Assembly: GCF_041146875.1 (NCBI RefSeq)
Contig: NZ_JBFRXP010000011.1
Span: 1 to 64,000 of the forward strand
Direction: 5' to 3'
Origin: Igneacidithiobacillus sp041146875
GTDB taxonomy: Bacteria; Pseudomonadota; Gammaproteobacteria; Acidithiobacillales; Acidithiobacillaceae
DNA: 64,000 nt
The translations under genes and the position numbers were made by a program. Positions 32,457 through 41,706 of this stretch are shown one piece after another. The notes under the pieces were generated by a model, which was not told the origin of the DNA, made no database searches, and saw nothing but the letters and a program-made list of their open reading frames with translations. Position 1 is the stretch's first letter. Each line of letters opens with the position of its first letter.

Positions 32457-34331
32457 ATGAAAAACACCTTTTCCGTCATTGTAGTAGGCGCTGGTCATGC
32501 CGGTATCGAAGCCGCTGCCGCGGTGGCACGTAGCGGTAGCCGCTGCCTGCTGCTCACGCAAAACATCGACACTATCGGGCAGATGTCTTGTAATCCGGCC
32601 ATTGGTGGCATTGGCAAGGGGCACCTGGTCAAGGAAATCGACGCCCTGGGTGGGCTCATGGGCCGTGCCATCGACCGCGCCGGCATCCAGTTTCGCATTC
32701 TCAATGCGCGCAAGGGTCCAGCGGTGCGTGCCACACGGGCGCAGGCTGATCGCAGCCTGTACAAACTCGCTGTGCGTGAACTGTTGGAAGAGTTGCCGCT
32801 GCTGCAGATCTTCCAGGGCAGTGTCGGCGACCTGCTAGTCGAGGGTGGTGTCATCGCCGGGGTGCGACTGGAAAACGGACAGGAGTTTCGTGCCCGCGCT
32901 GTGGTTCTCACTACGGGTACCTTCCTCGCCGGGCGCATCCATATTGGTGACCAGAGCTATCCCGCTGGTCGTGCTGGTGACGCCCCCGCCAATGCCCTGG
33001 CAGAACGCCTGCGCGCCCTCGAGTTTCCGGTTGCCCGCCTGAAGACCGGCACCCCACCGCGCATTGACGGGCGCAGCATCGACTATTCGCTGCTCGAAGA
33101 ACAGCCCGGCGATGACCCGGCGCCGCCTTTCTCTTTCCTCACCGACGCTATTCGGGTAGAGCAACGGCCTTGCCACATCACCTACACCAATGCCGAGACC
33201 CATCGCATCATTGCCGATAACCTGCAGCACTCGGCCATGTACGGTGGGCATATCCAGTCCAAGGGGCCGCGCTATTGTCCGTCGATTGAGGACAAGATCG
33301 TGCGCTTTGCCGACAAGGCGGCGCACCAAATCTTTCTGGAGCCCGAGGGTCTGCGCACCCACGAGGTCTATCCCAATGGCATCTCCACCAGTCTCCCCTT
33401 CGCGGTGCAAGAGGCCCTGGTGCGCAGTATGCGTGGCCTCGAAAATGCCGTTTTACTGCGCCCCGGTTATGCCATCGAATATGACTATCTCGATCCCCGT
33501 GCCCTGACCCCCCAGTTGCAGAGCCAGCTTTTGCCTGGCCTTTTCTGTGCCGGTCAGATCAATGGCACCACCGGCTATGAAGAGGCGGCTGCGCAGGGAC
33601 TCCTCGCGGGCATCAATGCCGCCCGTTGGGTGCTTGATGAGACTGGCTGGTGTCCGGCGCGGCACGCGGCCTATCTGGGGGTAATGGTTGATGATCTGGT
33701 TACCCGCGGCCTCGACGAACCTTATCGCATGTTCACCAGCCGTGCCGAATACCGCCTGCGTCTGCGCGAAGACAATGCTGACCAGCGCCTGACGCCGGTA
33801 GGACGAGACTTGCGCCTGGTTGATGACGAACGCTGGCAACGGTTTACGGAAAAGCAGGGCGCCTTGCAGGCAGAACGGCAACGGCTGGAAGCGACCCGCA
33901 TCCGTGAGGATTCGGAGGCGGCGCAACGGATGGCCGAGCGCCTGGCCCAGCCCTTGCGCCGTGACCACAGCCTATGGGAGCTATTGCGCAGGCCAGAGTT
34001 GGGCTACGCCGAGCTTCTCGCAGATTGCGCCATCAGCGACCCGCTACCTGCTGCCCTGGCCACCGTATTGGAAATCGACTGCAAATATGCCGGCTATGTG
34101 CAGCGGCAAGAAGAGGAAGTGGAGCGTAACCAGCGCTGGGAGTCGATGGAGATTCCGGTTGAGCTCGACTATGGCGCGATTACCGGCTTGTCTACGGAAG
34201 TGCGGCAGCGCCTACAAAAGCAGCAACCGGGTACGGTGGGCGAGGCAAGCCGTATCCCGGGCGTAACGCCGGCGGCGGTGTCATTGCTCTTGATTCACGT
34301 GAAACGCCAGCATTGGGCGGCGGCAAGTTAG
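32457..34331 (+). CDS. mnmG: tRNA uridine-34 5-carboxymethylaminomethyl modification enzyme MnmG
   Basis: 624 residues from ATG 32457; a GTG 15 bases upstream is in frame but lacks family similarity. FAD-binding VVGAGHAGIEAA, the NAD/tRNA-site motif SCNPAIGGIGKGHLVKEI, PRYCPSIEDKI and GYEEAAAQGLLAGINA are all present, with the C-terminal MnmE-binding helical domain (about 550-624). With MnmE it makes the cmnm5 modification at wobble uridine. mnmG-rsmG-parAB is a classic origin-proximal order. A parS-like site lies inside its last codons. Confidence 0.96.
   Translation: MKNTFSVIVVGAGHAGIEAAAAVARSGSRCLLLTQNIDTIGQMSCNPAIGGIGKGHLVKEIDALGGLMGRAIDRAGIQFRILNARKGPAVRATRAQADRSLYKLAVRELLEELPLLQIFQGSVGDLLVEGGVIAGVRLENGQEFRARAVVLTTGTFLAGRIHIGDQSYPAGRAGDAPANALAERLRALEFPVARLKTGTPPRIDGRSIDYSLLEEQPGDDPAPPFSFLTDAIRVEQRPCHITYTNAETHRIIADNLQHSAMYGGHIQSKGPRYCPSIEDKIVRFADKAAHQIFLEPEGLRTHEVYPNGISTSLPFAVQEALVRSMRGLENAVLLRPGYAIEYDYLDPRALTPQLQSQLLPGLFCAGQINGTTGYEEAAAQGLLAGINAARWVLDETGWCPARHAAYLGVMVDDLVTRGLDEPYRMFTSRAEYRLRLREDNADQRLTPVGRDLRLVDDERWQRFTEKQGALQAERQRLEATRIREDSEAAQRMAERLAQPLRRDHSLWELLRRPELGYAELLADCAISDPLPAALATVLEIDCKYAGYVQRQEEEVERNQRWESMEIPVELDYGAITGLSTEVRQRLQKQQPGTVGEASRIPGVTPAAVSLLLIHVKRQHWAAAS
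34291..34306. other. parS: parS-like site inside the 3' end of mnmG
   Basis: TGATTCACGTGAAACG matches the parS consensus at 14 of 16 positions with the central TTCACGTGAAAC intact. It lies 0.8 kb upstream of parA, a usual position for parS in proteobacteria. Confidence 0.75.
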
Positions 34332-35012
34332 GTGCCTCGCAGCCCCGAGATTGACCAACACGTCCTGCGTATGCAGCTCGATGAGGGCCTGCGTGCCATG
34401 GAGCTGGACGGGCAAATCGACACGCGCGCTCGTGAACGGTTGTTGCTCTATCTGACAGAGTTGATGCGTTGGAATCAGACGCATAACCTGAGTGCGGTGC
34501 GTGATCCCGTTGCGGCCATTAATCGTCATCTGCTCGACAGCCTCGCTTTGCTAAGTTTCTTGCCGGTGGATCGTCCGGTGTATGACATCGGCAGTGGCGC
34601 GGGCCTGCCGGGCATCCCCCTGGCGATTGCCCGACCGCAGCAGCGTTTCGTGCTCGTCGAGCCGGCCGGCAAACGGGTGGCGTTTCTGCGCCATGTTCTC
34701 GCCCTGCTGGGTTTGGCAGAGCAAGTGCAGGTGCTGGCACAGCGTGCGGAGGAGCTGCCATACGTTGAGCAGATGGTACTGACCAGTCGCGCCACCGCCG
34801 AGTTGGCTGAATTTTTACGCATCGTGCACGGCTGCCTTCAACCGGGAATTGCGCTGTTGTTGGCAAAAGGTCCCGCGTGGGCGGAAGAGCTGACTAAGCT
34901 GCCTCCTGCTTGGGCAGAGCGCTTCGTTGCCCTGCCATTGTCGGTTCCTGGACAACCGCCGCGCTTTGTCCTCTTCGCTGAGCTCGGCAACGTGGGCTTG
35001 CCTAGTCACTAG
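34332..35012 (+). CDS. rsmG: 16S rRNA (guanine-527-N7)-methyltransferase
   Basis: 226 residues from GTG 34332, directly after the mnmG stop; ATG 34371 is an alternative that would still keep the core. WNQTHNLSAVRDP and DIGSGAGLPGIPLAIARP (SAM-binding) are the GidB/RsmG signatures, followed by LVEPAGKRVAFLRHV. It makes m7G527 in 16S rRNA. It ends 56 bp before parA. Confidence 0.94.
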   Translation: MPRSPEIDQHVLRMQLDEGLRAMELDGQIDTRARERLLLYLTELMRWNQTHNLSAVRDPVAAINRHLLDSLALLSFLPVDRPVYDIGSGAGLPGIPLAIARPQQRFVLVEPAGKRVAFLRHVLALLGLAEQVQVLAQRAEELPYVEQMVLTSRATAELAEFLRIVHGCLQPGIALLLAKGPAWAEELTKLPPAWAERFVALPLSVPGQPPRFVLFAELGNVGLPSH

Positions 35013-35068
35013 TCGGGTCCCGCCGCAATCGGTATCCTTGGAGCGGAAAGTATAGAGAGAGGTAGATA

Positions 35069-35824
35069 ATGCGGGTTGTGGCCATAGCCAACCAAAAGGG
35101 TGGCGTTGGGAAGACCACCACGGCAGTAAATCTGGCTGCGGCCTTGGTGGCGTTGGGCAAACGCGTGCTTCTCGTTGATCTCGATCCCCAAGGCAATGCC
35201 AGTACCGGTCTTGGTGCGGAGAAGGGGCGCTGGCCCAATGTCTATCATCTGCTGATGGGTGAAGTGGATCTGCCGGCGACACTGCAAAGCTATGGCGAAC
35301 TGGCCTTGGTTGCCGCAAGCCCGGATCTGGCAGCTTTGGAATTGGAGCTAGCCGGTCAGGAGGCGCGTGAGCTGCGCCTGCGCAATGCCTTGCAAGGAGT
35401 GCAGGACTGGGACTATGTGTTTATTGACTGTCCGCCTTCCCTGGGTTTGCTCACCCTGAATGCCTTGGTCGCCGCCCATCGGGTATTGATCCCCATGCAG
35501 TGTGAGTATTTCGCTCTCGAAGGACTAACCCAACTCCTCGATACCCTGCGGCGAGTGCGGGCACAGTTGCATCCAGGTCTGGAAGTTGATGGGCTCTTGC
35601 GCACCATGTTTGATGCGCGCAACCGCCTCACGGCCGAGGTCAGCGGGGAGTTGGAGCGACATTTTCCCGAGCGCTTATACAATGTCATCGTTCCGCGAAA
35701 CGTGCGCCTCGCCGAGGCACCCAGTTTTGGCCGCCCGGCCATCGACTACGACCCGCAGTGCGCGGGCGCCGAGGCCTATCGCCTATTGGCACAAGAGTTT
35801 TTGCAACGTGAGCAACGTCCATGA
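35069..35824 (+). CDS. parA: Chromosome partitioning ATPase ParA (Soj)
   Basis: 251 residues. The deviant Walker A is KGGVGKTTTAVNLAAALV at the N-terminus; DLDPQGNASTGLG and FIDCPPSLGLLTLNAL complete the ParA ATPase site. The short N-terminus without a regulatory domain is typical of chromosomal ParA. It forms a DNA-bound gradient that moves ParB-parS complexes. The stop overlaps the parB start (ATGA). Three parS-like sites are found to its left. Confidence 0.96.
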   Translation: MRVVAIANQKGGVGKTTTAVNLAAALVALGKRVLLVDLDPQGNASTGLGAEKGRWPNVYHLLMGEVDLPATLQSYGELALVAASPDLAALELELAGQEARELRLRNALQGVQDWDYVFIDCPPSLGLLTLNALVAAHRVLIPMQCEYFALEGLTQLLDTLRRVRAQLHPGLEVDGLLRTMFDARNRLTAEVSGELERHFPERLYNVIVPRNVRLAEAPSFGRPAIDYDPQCAGAEAYRLLAQEFLQREQRP

Positions 35825-36678
35825 GTAAAAAACCCGCCGCTTTGGGGCGCGGTCTCGATGCCTTGTTTGCCGGCAACCGCGAGACCAGCACCTTGCGTAA
35901 CCTACCCCTCGATCTGGTGCATCCCGGCGCACAGCAGGCGCGCAAGCATTTTGACGAGGCGTCTCTCGCCGAATTGGCCGAATCTATCCGCGCGGAAGGC
36001 GTGTTGCAACCGATTCTCGTGCGTGCCGAGATGGGCGGGACGTATGAGTTGCTGGCGGGAGAGCGACGCTGGCGGGCAGCGCAACTGGCTGGCTTGCGCG
36101 AAATCCCTGCTCTGATCCGCGAGGCTTCGAAACAGCAGGCCCTGGTGATCGGTATCATCGAGAACATCCAACGCCAGGATCTTGATCCTTTAGAAGAAGC
36201 AACGGCGCTGCAGCGCTTGTTGGCAGAGTTCCAGCTCAGCCATGAGGAGCTTGCCCAGGCTCTGGGGCGGTCGCGGGCCGCTGTCAGTAATCAACTGCGT
36301 CTGTTGCGCCTCGACGCGTCTTTAGCGCCCCAGCTGGCCTCTGGTGCCCTCACCGCTGGCCATGCGCGGGCGTTGTTACCTTTGCCAGCAGCAGCACAGC
36401 GCCAGGTGGCGGCGGAGATCATTGCTGGCGACCTGAACGTGCGCCAGGCCGAGCGCTTGGTGCAACGCCGGCAAGAGCGAGAAGACCACAAACTTGCAGA
36501 AATAGACCCCAACCTTACTGCCTTTCAGGAACAGCTGGAAAAAGAGCTCGGCTTGCCAGCCCGTATTTCCTTGCGCGGCGAAGCGGGAGAGTTGCGCATT
36601 CGTTGGCGCAATGCGGGCGAGGCTGCCGTGCTCTGGCAGCGTTTGGGCTTGACCGAAGACCCAGAGTCCCTCTCTTGA
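35821..36678 (+). CDS. parB: Chromosome partitioning protein ParB (Spo0J)
   Basis: 285 residues. The N-terminal CTP-binding domain includes YELLAGERRWRAAQLAG (the GERRxRA motif) and VIGIIENIQRQDLDPLEEA. The helix-turn-helix (LGRSRAAVSNQLRLLRL, about 140-158) contacts parS. A C-terminal dimerisation domain ends the protein. ParB loads at parS, closes as a CTP clamp and spreads. It is directly coupled to parA and sits 50 bp before the atp operon. Confidence 0.95.
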   Translation: MSKKPAALGRGLDALFAGNRETSTLRNLPLDLVHPGAQQARKHFDEASLAELAESIRAEGVLQPILVRAEMGGTYELLAGERRWRAAQLAGLREIPALIREASKQQALVIGIIENIQRQDLDPLEEATALQRLLAEFQLSHEELAQALGRSRAAVSNQLRLLRLDASLAPQLASGALTAGHARALLPLPAAAQRQVAAEIIAGDLNVRQAERLVQRRQEREDHKLAEIDPNLTAFQEQLEKELGLPARISLRGEAGELRIRWRNAGEAAVLWQRLGLTEDPESLS

Positions 36679-36727
36679 CCTCGCTCGACGGCCTGTTTAG
36701 ACTCCCTGCCAATTTGCGGTGAGGCCG

Positions 36728-37126
36728 ATGCCCGAAAAATCATCATCAACGGCCTCCTGGGCATTATCGGCCTATGTGGGCCGGGTTGCCGCGTGGGTCT
36801 TGGTGTTGGCGCTGCTCGTCGCTGCCATCTGTGTATGGCGCTGGAACGAGCGAGAAGCTTGGGCCATTCTCTACGCCGCCGGTTTGAGCGTCATCAATAT
36901 GCTCATCTTGGGAAGTCGCCTCTTGGCGCTCCCCGCTGCACCTGCGGTCGCGGCCAAGCGACTCGGTGGAGCGGTGCTGCAGCGCTGGGTCTTCACCATT
37001 GTGGCATTGTTGTTGGCAGTAGCCTGGTTACATCTGCCGGTCCCCGGTTTGGTAATCGGCTTCTTGCTCGCACACTTTGTATACTTAGGCTTCATGTTGC
37101 GGGAACGCAGCAGGAAAAGGAGATGA
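36728..37126 (+). CDS. atpI: ATP synthase accessory protein AtpI
   Basis: 132 residues from ATG 36728, with GAGG just before it; GTG 36719 is the alternative. Four predicted membrane segments (about 18-38, 44-62, 82-100 and 104-123) and a basic tail (RERSRKRR). AtpI helps assembly of the c-ring. It is poorly conserved, and identification relies partly on its position directly before atpB. Confidence 0.8.
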   Translation: MPEKSSSTASWALSAYVGRVAAWVLVLALLVAAICVWRWNEREAWAILYAAGLSVINMLILGSRLLALPAAPAVAAKRLGGAVLQRWVFTIVALLLAVAWLHLPVPGLVIGFLLAHFVYLGFMLRERSRKRR

Positions 37127-37129
37127 AAC

Positions 37130-37879
37130 GTGGCATCTGGCGACATCGCCCACCACCTGACCAACTGGACTGCTGGTCAGGGCTTCTGGACCTTTGATCT
37201 CGATACTATTGTTGTCGGCTGGGTACTGGCCGCCATTTTGGTAATTACCGCCATGGTTGTTGGCGCTCGCCTGCAACATGGAGCACCGGCGGGTATGCAG
37301 TCTTGGCTCGAAGGTACTGTAGAGTTCATCGACAAGCTAGTTACCGACAGTTTTCCTGTCCGCGATCCCCTGATTGCGCCGGTAGCGCTAACGGTATTTA
37401 TGTGGATTCTGCTGATGAATAGCATGGACGTGCTCCCCGCTTACTTGCCTGGCGTAGTGGCTGGCTGGTTTGGCCTTGAGCACTTCCGTATCACGCCAAC
37501 GGTAAATCTGAACACTACCTTTGCTGTAGCGCTGACGGTATTCGGGCTGATGATTTTTACCAGCTTGCGGGTGAAAGGCTTTGCCTATTTTAAGACCTAT
37601 CTCACCCATCCCTTCGGCAAATATCTCTGGCCGATCAATATCGTCATGACGGCGATCGAAGAGATAACCAAGCCTCTCAGCCTTGGCCTGCGACTCTTCG
37701 GTAACATGTTTGCTGGCGAGCTGGTATTTTTGCTCTTGGCGTTGTTGCCCTGGTGGGGAACGTTGATCATGGGCGAGGTTTGGTCACTATTTGAGTCACT
37801 TATCATCATGTTACAGGCGTTCATCTTTACCGTGCTCACGGTGGTGTACCTGGGCATGGCCAATATGCAGGATCACTAA
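37130..37879 (+). CDS. atpB: ATP synthase Fo subunit a
   Basis: 249 residues with a GTG start preceded by AGGAGA. It is a polytopic membrane protein. The conserved LSLGLRLFGNMFAGE near residue 185 holds the Arg (E. coli Arg210) that faces the c-ring, and LQAFIFTVLTVVYLGMA is the last helix. It forms the proton half-channels. It is first of the eight structural genes a-c-b-delta-alpha-gamma-beta-epsilon, in the usual order. Confidence 0.96.
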   Translation: MASGDIAHHLTNWTAGQGFWTFDLDTIVVGWVLAAILVITAMVVGARLQHGAPAGMQSWLEGTVEFIDKLVTDSFPVRDPLIAPVALTVFMWILLMNSMDVLPAYLPGVVAGWFGLEHFRITPTVNLNTTFAVALTVFGLMIFTSLRVKGFAYFKTYLTHPFGKYLWPINIVMTAIEEITKPLSLGLRLFGNMFAGELVFLLLALLPWWGTLIMGEVWSLFESLIIMLQAFIFTVLTVVYLGMANMQDH

Positions 37880-37914
37880 TTCTTCTTTTACTTTGACTTT
37901 CAAGGAGTCTGAAC

Positions 37915-38169
37915 ATGGACGCACATACCATTATCGTTGCAGCGACTGCCATTGCCGTCGGTATCATTTTTGGCGCCGCCGGCCTGGGTTCCGCAATTGG
38001 CTGGGGCTTGATCACCTCCAAGACCATCGAGGGCATCACCCGGCAGCCAGAAATGCGCCCACAGTTGTTGGTTAATACCTTTATCTTTGCTGGTTTGATG
38101 GAATCTTTCCCCTTCATCATTCTCGCTTTTGGTTTCTGGTTCCTCTTCGCCAACCCCTTCGTCGGCTGA
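37915..38169 (+). CDS. atpE: ATP synthase Fo subunit c
   Basis: 84 residues, two hydrophobic helices joined by a polar loop (TRQPEM). The proton carrier is Glu63 in FAGLMESFPF, where E. coli has Asp61. The first helix has the small-residue run GAAGLGSAIGWG. No Na+-binding pattern is apparent, so a proton-driven ring is expected. AAGGAG-type binding site at 37899-37906. Confidence 0.96.
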   Translation: MDAHTIIVAATAIAVGIIFGAAGLGSAIGWGLITSKTIEGITRQPEMRPQLLVNTFIFAGLMESFPFIILAFGFWFLFANPFVG

Positions 38170-38213
38170 TGCCCCTGGCTGGGTAAACCGGCCTCCGTGC
38201 AAGAGAGGACATC

Positions 38214-38693
38214 ATGAATCCAGTAAGTATCAATGGAACGCTGATTATCCAGCTGATCACCTTCGTGATCCTGGTGATCTTGCTCTACAAGTATCTTTAC
38301 GGCCCGTTGCGCCGAGTAATGGATGATCGTTCGACAAAGATCGCTGATGGACTGGCGGCTGCCGAACGTGGTCAGGAAGAGCTCGATTTGGCGCAGAAGC
38401 GCGCAGCAGAAATCCTGCGGGAAGCCAAAGAAAAAGCGGGTGAAATCATCTCCCTGGCCGAGCGGCGCGGGATCGAGATGCGCGAGGAGGCCCAGGTCAA
38501 GGCGCGCGAAGAGGCGGATCGCATTCTTGCCGGTGCGCGTGCCGAGATCGAGGTGGAAGGCAATCGAGCGCGGGAGCAGTTGCGCGGTGAGGTAGTGCGT
38601 CTGGTCATCGACGGCTCGCAGCAGATCCTGCATCGTGAAATCAACGCTGACAATCATCGCGACATCGTCGATCGTATGGTTGCGCAGCTCTGA
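38214..38693 (+). CDS. atpF: ATP synthase Fo subunit b
   Basis: 159 residues. One N-terminal membrane helix (about 8-27, LIIQLITFVILVILLYKYLY) is followed by a long charged coiled coil (about 30-150), the peripheral stalk. Length is normal for proteobacterial AtpF. Eleven bases separate it from atpH. Confidence 0.94.
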   Translation: MNPVSINGTLIIQLITFVILVILLYKYLYGPLRRVMDDRSTKIADGLAAAERGQEELDLAQKRAAEILREAKEKAGEIISLAERRGIEMREEAQVKAREEADRILAGARAEIEVEGNRAREQLRGEVVRLVIDGSQQILHREINADNHRDIVDRMVAQL

Positions 38694-38704
38694 CGGAGGC
38701 GTCG

Positions 38705-39244
38705 ATGTCAGATTTCAACACGTTGGCACGCCCCTACGCCGAAGCCCTGTTTGAGATGGCGGCGGCGAGCGCGTCCACGCAAGCTTGGGACGATGCGCTG
38801 CAGGCGTTGGCCTCCTGGGTGCAGGATGCAGATGCACGTGCCTTTCTCGCGGATCCCGAGCGAACCGATGCGGATAAGGCTGCTCTGCTTGGCGGGATCC
38901 CGGTAGCGGTAGATGCCGAGGCCTGGACGCGCTTCGTGCACCTGCTCATCGACAACGAGCGTTGGCCGCTCGCCAGTGAGATCGCCGAGCTTTTCCGCGA
39001 TGCCCTGCGGCGTGCCAAGGGTGAACTTGACGTTCTGGTCACCAGTGCGTTCACGCTGGACGATAGTCAGAAAGCCGCTGTGATAGCGGCGATGGAACGA
39101 CGTCATCCAGGAATGCAGGTTACTATGCGCGAGGCCATCGACCCGGATCTGTTGGGGGGAGTGGTAGTACGAGCTGGTGACGAATCCATTGACGCATCCG
39201 TGCGCGGTCAGCTAGAGCAGCTGGCGCAAAATCTTCGCAATTGA
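38705..39244 (+). CDS. atpH: ATP synthase F1 subunit delta
   Basis: 179 residues. TLARPYAEALFEMA at the N-terminus and the C-terminal DPDLLGGVVVRAGDESIDASVRGQL are the OSCP/delta family patterns. It joins the peripheral stalk to the top of F1. Normal length and position between atpF and atpA. Confidence 0.95.
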   Translation: MSDFNTLARPYAEALFEMAAASASTQAWDDALQALASWVQDADARAFLADPERTDADKAALLGGIPVAVDAEAWTRFVHLLIDNERWPLASEIAELFRDALRRAKGELDVLVTSAFTLDDSQKAAVIAAMERRHPGMQVTMREAIDPDLLGGVVVRAGDESIDASVRGQLEQLAQNLRN

Positions 39245-39258
39245 ATTGAGGGAATGGC

Positions 39259-40803
39259 ATGCAACAACTGAATCCTTCGGAAATCAGTGACCTGATCCGC
39301 ACGCGGATAGCGGGTTTCGAGGGGCGGGTAGAGACCCGCTCGCAAGGAACAATTACCAGCCTGAGCGACGGTATCCTCCGTATTCATGGCTTGGAAGAAG
39401 TCATGTACGGCGAAATGCTGGAGCTGCCGGGCGGCAAGTACGCTTTGGCATTGAACCTGGAGCGCGATAATGTCGGCGCAGTGGTACTCGGCGAATTTTC
39501 CGGCCTGGAAGAGGGCGGTGTCGTCAAATGTACCGGCAAGGTCATGCAGGTTCCGATCGGTAAGGGTCTCTTGGGCCGAGTGGTCAACTCTCTCGGTCAG
39601 CCCTTGGATGGTAAGGGGCCGGTGGAAGCAGAGGCCTATGACGTCCTCGAAAAGATCGCCCCTGGCGTCATCGAGCGGCAGAGTGTCGACGAGCCAATGC
39701 AGACGGGTATCAAGGCCATCGACGCGATGGTTCCAGTTGGGCGGGGTCAGCGTGAGTTGATCATCGGTGATCGGCAGACCGGCAAGACCGCCGTTGCTGT
39801 TGACGCCATTCTCAACCAGAAGGGCCAGAACGTTTTCTGCGTCTATGTCGCCGTTGGCCAGAAGGCCTCCACGGTGGCGAGCGTGGTACGCAAGCTCGAA
39901 GAATATGGTGCGATGGAGTACACCATTGTGGTGGCAGCCAATGCCTCGGATTCTGCGGCGATGCAATATCTGGCACCATACGCCGGTTGCACGATGGGCG
40001 AATATTTCCGCGATCGCGGCATGGACGCCCTGATCATCTATGACGATCTGACCAAGCAGGCGTGGGCCTACCGCCAGATCTCCCTATTGTTGCGGCGCCC
40101 TCCCGGCCGTGAAGCGTACCCCGGCGATGTCTTCTATTTGCACTCCCGCCTTTTGGAGCGGGCAGCGCGTGTCAATGCCGACTTCGTTGCGCAAAAGACC
40201 AATGGCGCAGTCCAGGGCAAGACCGGCTCCTTGACTGCACTGCCGATCATCGAGACCCAGGCCGGTGACGTCTCCGCCTTCGTGCCAACCAACGTGATTT
40301 CCATCACCGATGGCCAGATCTATCTGGAGTCCGATCTCTTTAACTCGGGTATCCGCCCGGCCATCAATGCCGGTCTTTCGGTATCTCGTGTAGGTGGCGC
40401 GGCGCAGACCAAGGTCATCAAGAAATTGGGCGGTGGTATTCGTCTGGATCTGGCGCAGTACCGGGAGCTAGCGGCTTTTGCGCAGTTCGCCTCGGATTTG
40501 GATGAAATCACCCGCAAGCAGATAGAGCGCGGTAAGCGCGTTACGGAACTGTTGAAGCAGGATCAGTTCTCGCCGATGTCTGTGGCGGAGCAATCGATTT
40601 CCCTCTTCGCGGCCAGCAGTGGCGCGTTGGATGACGTGGAAGTGGCCAAGGTCCGGCCCTTTGAGAAGGCGTTACTTGCCTACATGCACTCCAACCATCA
40701 GGCGACGGTTGATGCCCTGAATGAAAAGAAGGCGTTGACGGACGAGATCAAGGCCGAACTGGATGCGGCATTGAAGCAGTTCAAGTCCACGGCGAGCTAC
40801 TAA
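39259..40803 (+). CDS. atpA: ATP synthase F1 subunit alpha
   Basis: 514 residues. Walker A GDRQTGKTAVAVD (about 169-181), the alpha/beta signature region with PAINAGLSVSRVGGAAQ (about 365-381), and the N-terminal SEISDLIRTRI helix that contacts delta. It forms the non-catalytic nucleotide sites of the F1 hexamer. Complete and with no odd substitutions seen. Confidence 0.97.
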   Translation: MQQLNPSEISDLIRTRIAGFEGRVETRSQGTITSLSDGILRIHGLEEVMYGEMLELPGGKYALALNLERDNVGAVVLGEFSGLEEGGVVKCTGKVMQVPIGKGLLGRVVNSLGQPLDGKGPVEAEAYDVLEKIAPGVIERQSVDEPMQTGIKAIDAMVPVGRGQRELIIGDRQTGKTAVAVDAILNQKGQNVFCVYVAVGQKASTVASVVRKLEEYGAMEYTIVVAANASDSAAMQYLAPYAGCTMGEYFRDRGMDALIIYDDLTKQAWAYRQISLLLRRPPGREAYPGDVFYLHSRLLERAARVNADFVAQKTNGAVQGKTGSLTALPIIETQAGDVSAFVPTNVISITDGQIYLESDLFNSGIRPAINAGLSVSRVGGAAQTKVIKKLGGGIRLDLAQYRELAAFAQFASDLDEITRKQIERGKRVTELLKQDQFSPMSVAEQSISLFAASSGALDDVEVAKVRPFEKALLAYMHSNHQATVDALNEKKALTDEIKAELDAALKQFKSTASY

Positions 40804-40812
40804 GGAACGGCA

Positions 40813-41679
40813 ATGGCAAAGGCGAAGGAAATCAACGCCAAGATCAAGAGCGTAAAAAATACGCGCAAGATCACCAAGGCCATGGAAATGGTGGCGGCGA
40901 GCAAAATGCGTCGCGCCCAGGAACGGATGGCGGCTTCACGGCCCTACGCGGATAAGATTCGGGAAGTGCTTGCGCACGTGGCGCAGGCGCACCCCGAGTA
41001 TGCACATCCGTTCCTGCAGGATCGCCCCATCAAGCGCGTCGGTTTCTTGTTGGTCAGCTCTGATCGTGGATTGTGTGGTGCCCTGAATGTCAACGTCCTG
41101 CGCATTGTCGTGCAGCAGATGCATGAGCTGCAGGAAAAAGGCATAGAGGTGCAGGTTGCGGCAATCGGCAACAAGGGTGTTGGTTTCCTCCGCCGCCACG
41201 GTGCTCATCTCAGTGCGGAGCTCACCGGCCTTGGCGATCGCCCGGGCTTGGCAGACATGGTTGGACCGATTCGGGTGATGACCGAGGCCTATCGCAACGG
41301 TGAAATTGATGCGCTGTATCTAATCTCGTCGCGCTTTATCAACACCATGCTCCAGCGGGCGACCCTGGAGCAGGTCTTGCCGGTAAAAAAACCGGAGGAA
41401 AAGACCGTCGTTGCGGGCGAGCGCTGGGATTACATCTATGAGCCCGAAGCGCGGCCGGTGTTGGATCATTTGTTACAGCGCTATGTTGAGTCGATCATCT
41501 ACCAAGCGGTAGTGGAGCATTTGGCCTGTGAGCAGAGCGCGCGTATGGTGGCAATGAAAAATGCCTCGGACAATGCCAAACGGCTTGTGGGCGAGCTGCA
41601 GCTAGCCTACAACAAGGCGCGTCAGGCTGCGATTACGCAAGAAATTGCCGAGATCAGTGCGGGCGCCGCGGCGGTGTAA
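40813..41679 (+). CDS. atpG: ATP synthase F1 subunit gamma
   Basis: 288 residues. The N-terminal helix (EINAKIKSVKNTRKITKAME) and the C-terminal block with MKNASDNAKRLVGELQLAYN form the rotating coiled coil. SDRGLCGALN marks the central Rossmann-like domain. It is the central stalk. Normal length and position. Confidence 0.96.
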   Translation: MAKAKEINAKIKSVKNTRKITKAMEMVAASKMRRAQERMAASRPYADKIREVLAHVAQAHPEYAHPFLQDRPIKRVGFLLVSSDRGLCGALNVNVLRIVVQQMHELQEKGIEVQVAAIGNKGVGFLRRHGAHLSAELTGLGDRPGLADMVGPIRVMTEAYRNGEIDALYLISSRFINTMLQRATLEQVLPVKKPEEKTVVAGERWDYIYEPEARPVLDHLLQRYVESIIYQAVVEHLACEQSARMVAMKNASDNAKRLVGELQLAYNKARQAAITQEIAEISAGAAAV

Positions 41680-41706
41680 ATTTTTGGATTATTGAGGAAG
41701 CAGAGC

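Noticed and set aside
39208..39966. A 252-codon minus-strand frame opposite atpH and atpA
   Set aside because: A shadow of highly biased codons in atpA; no binding site and no recognisable domain.
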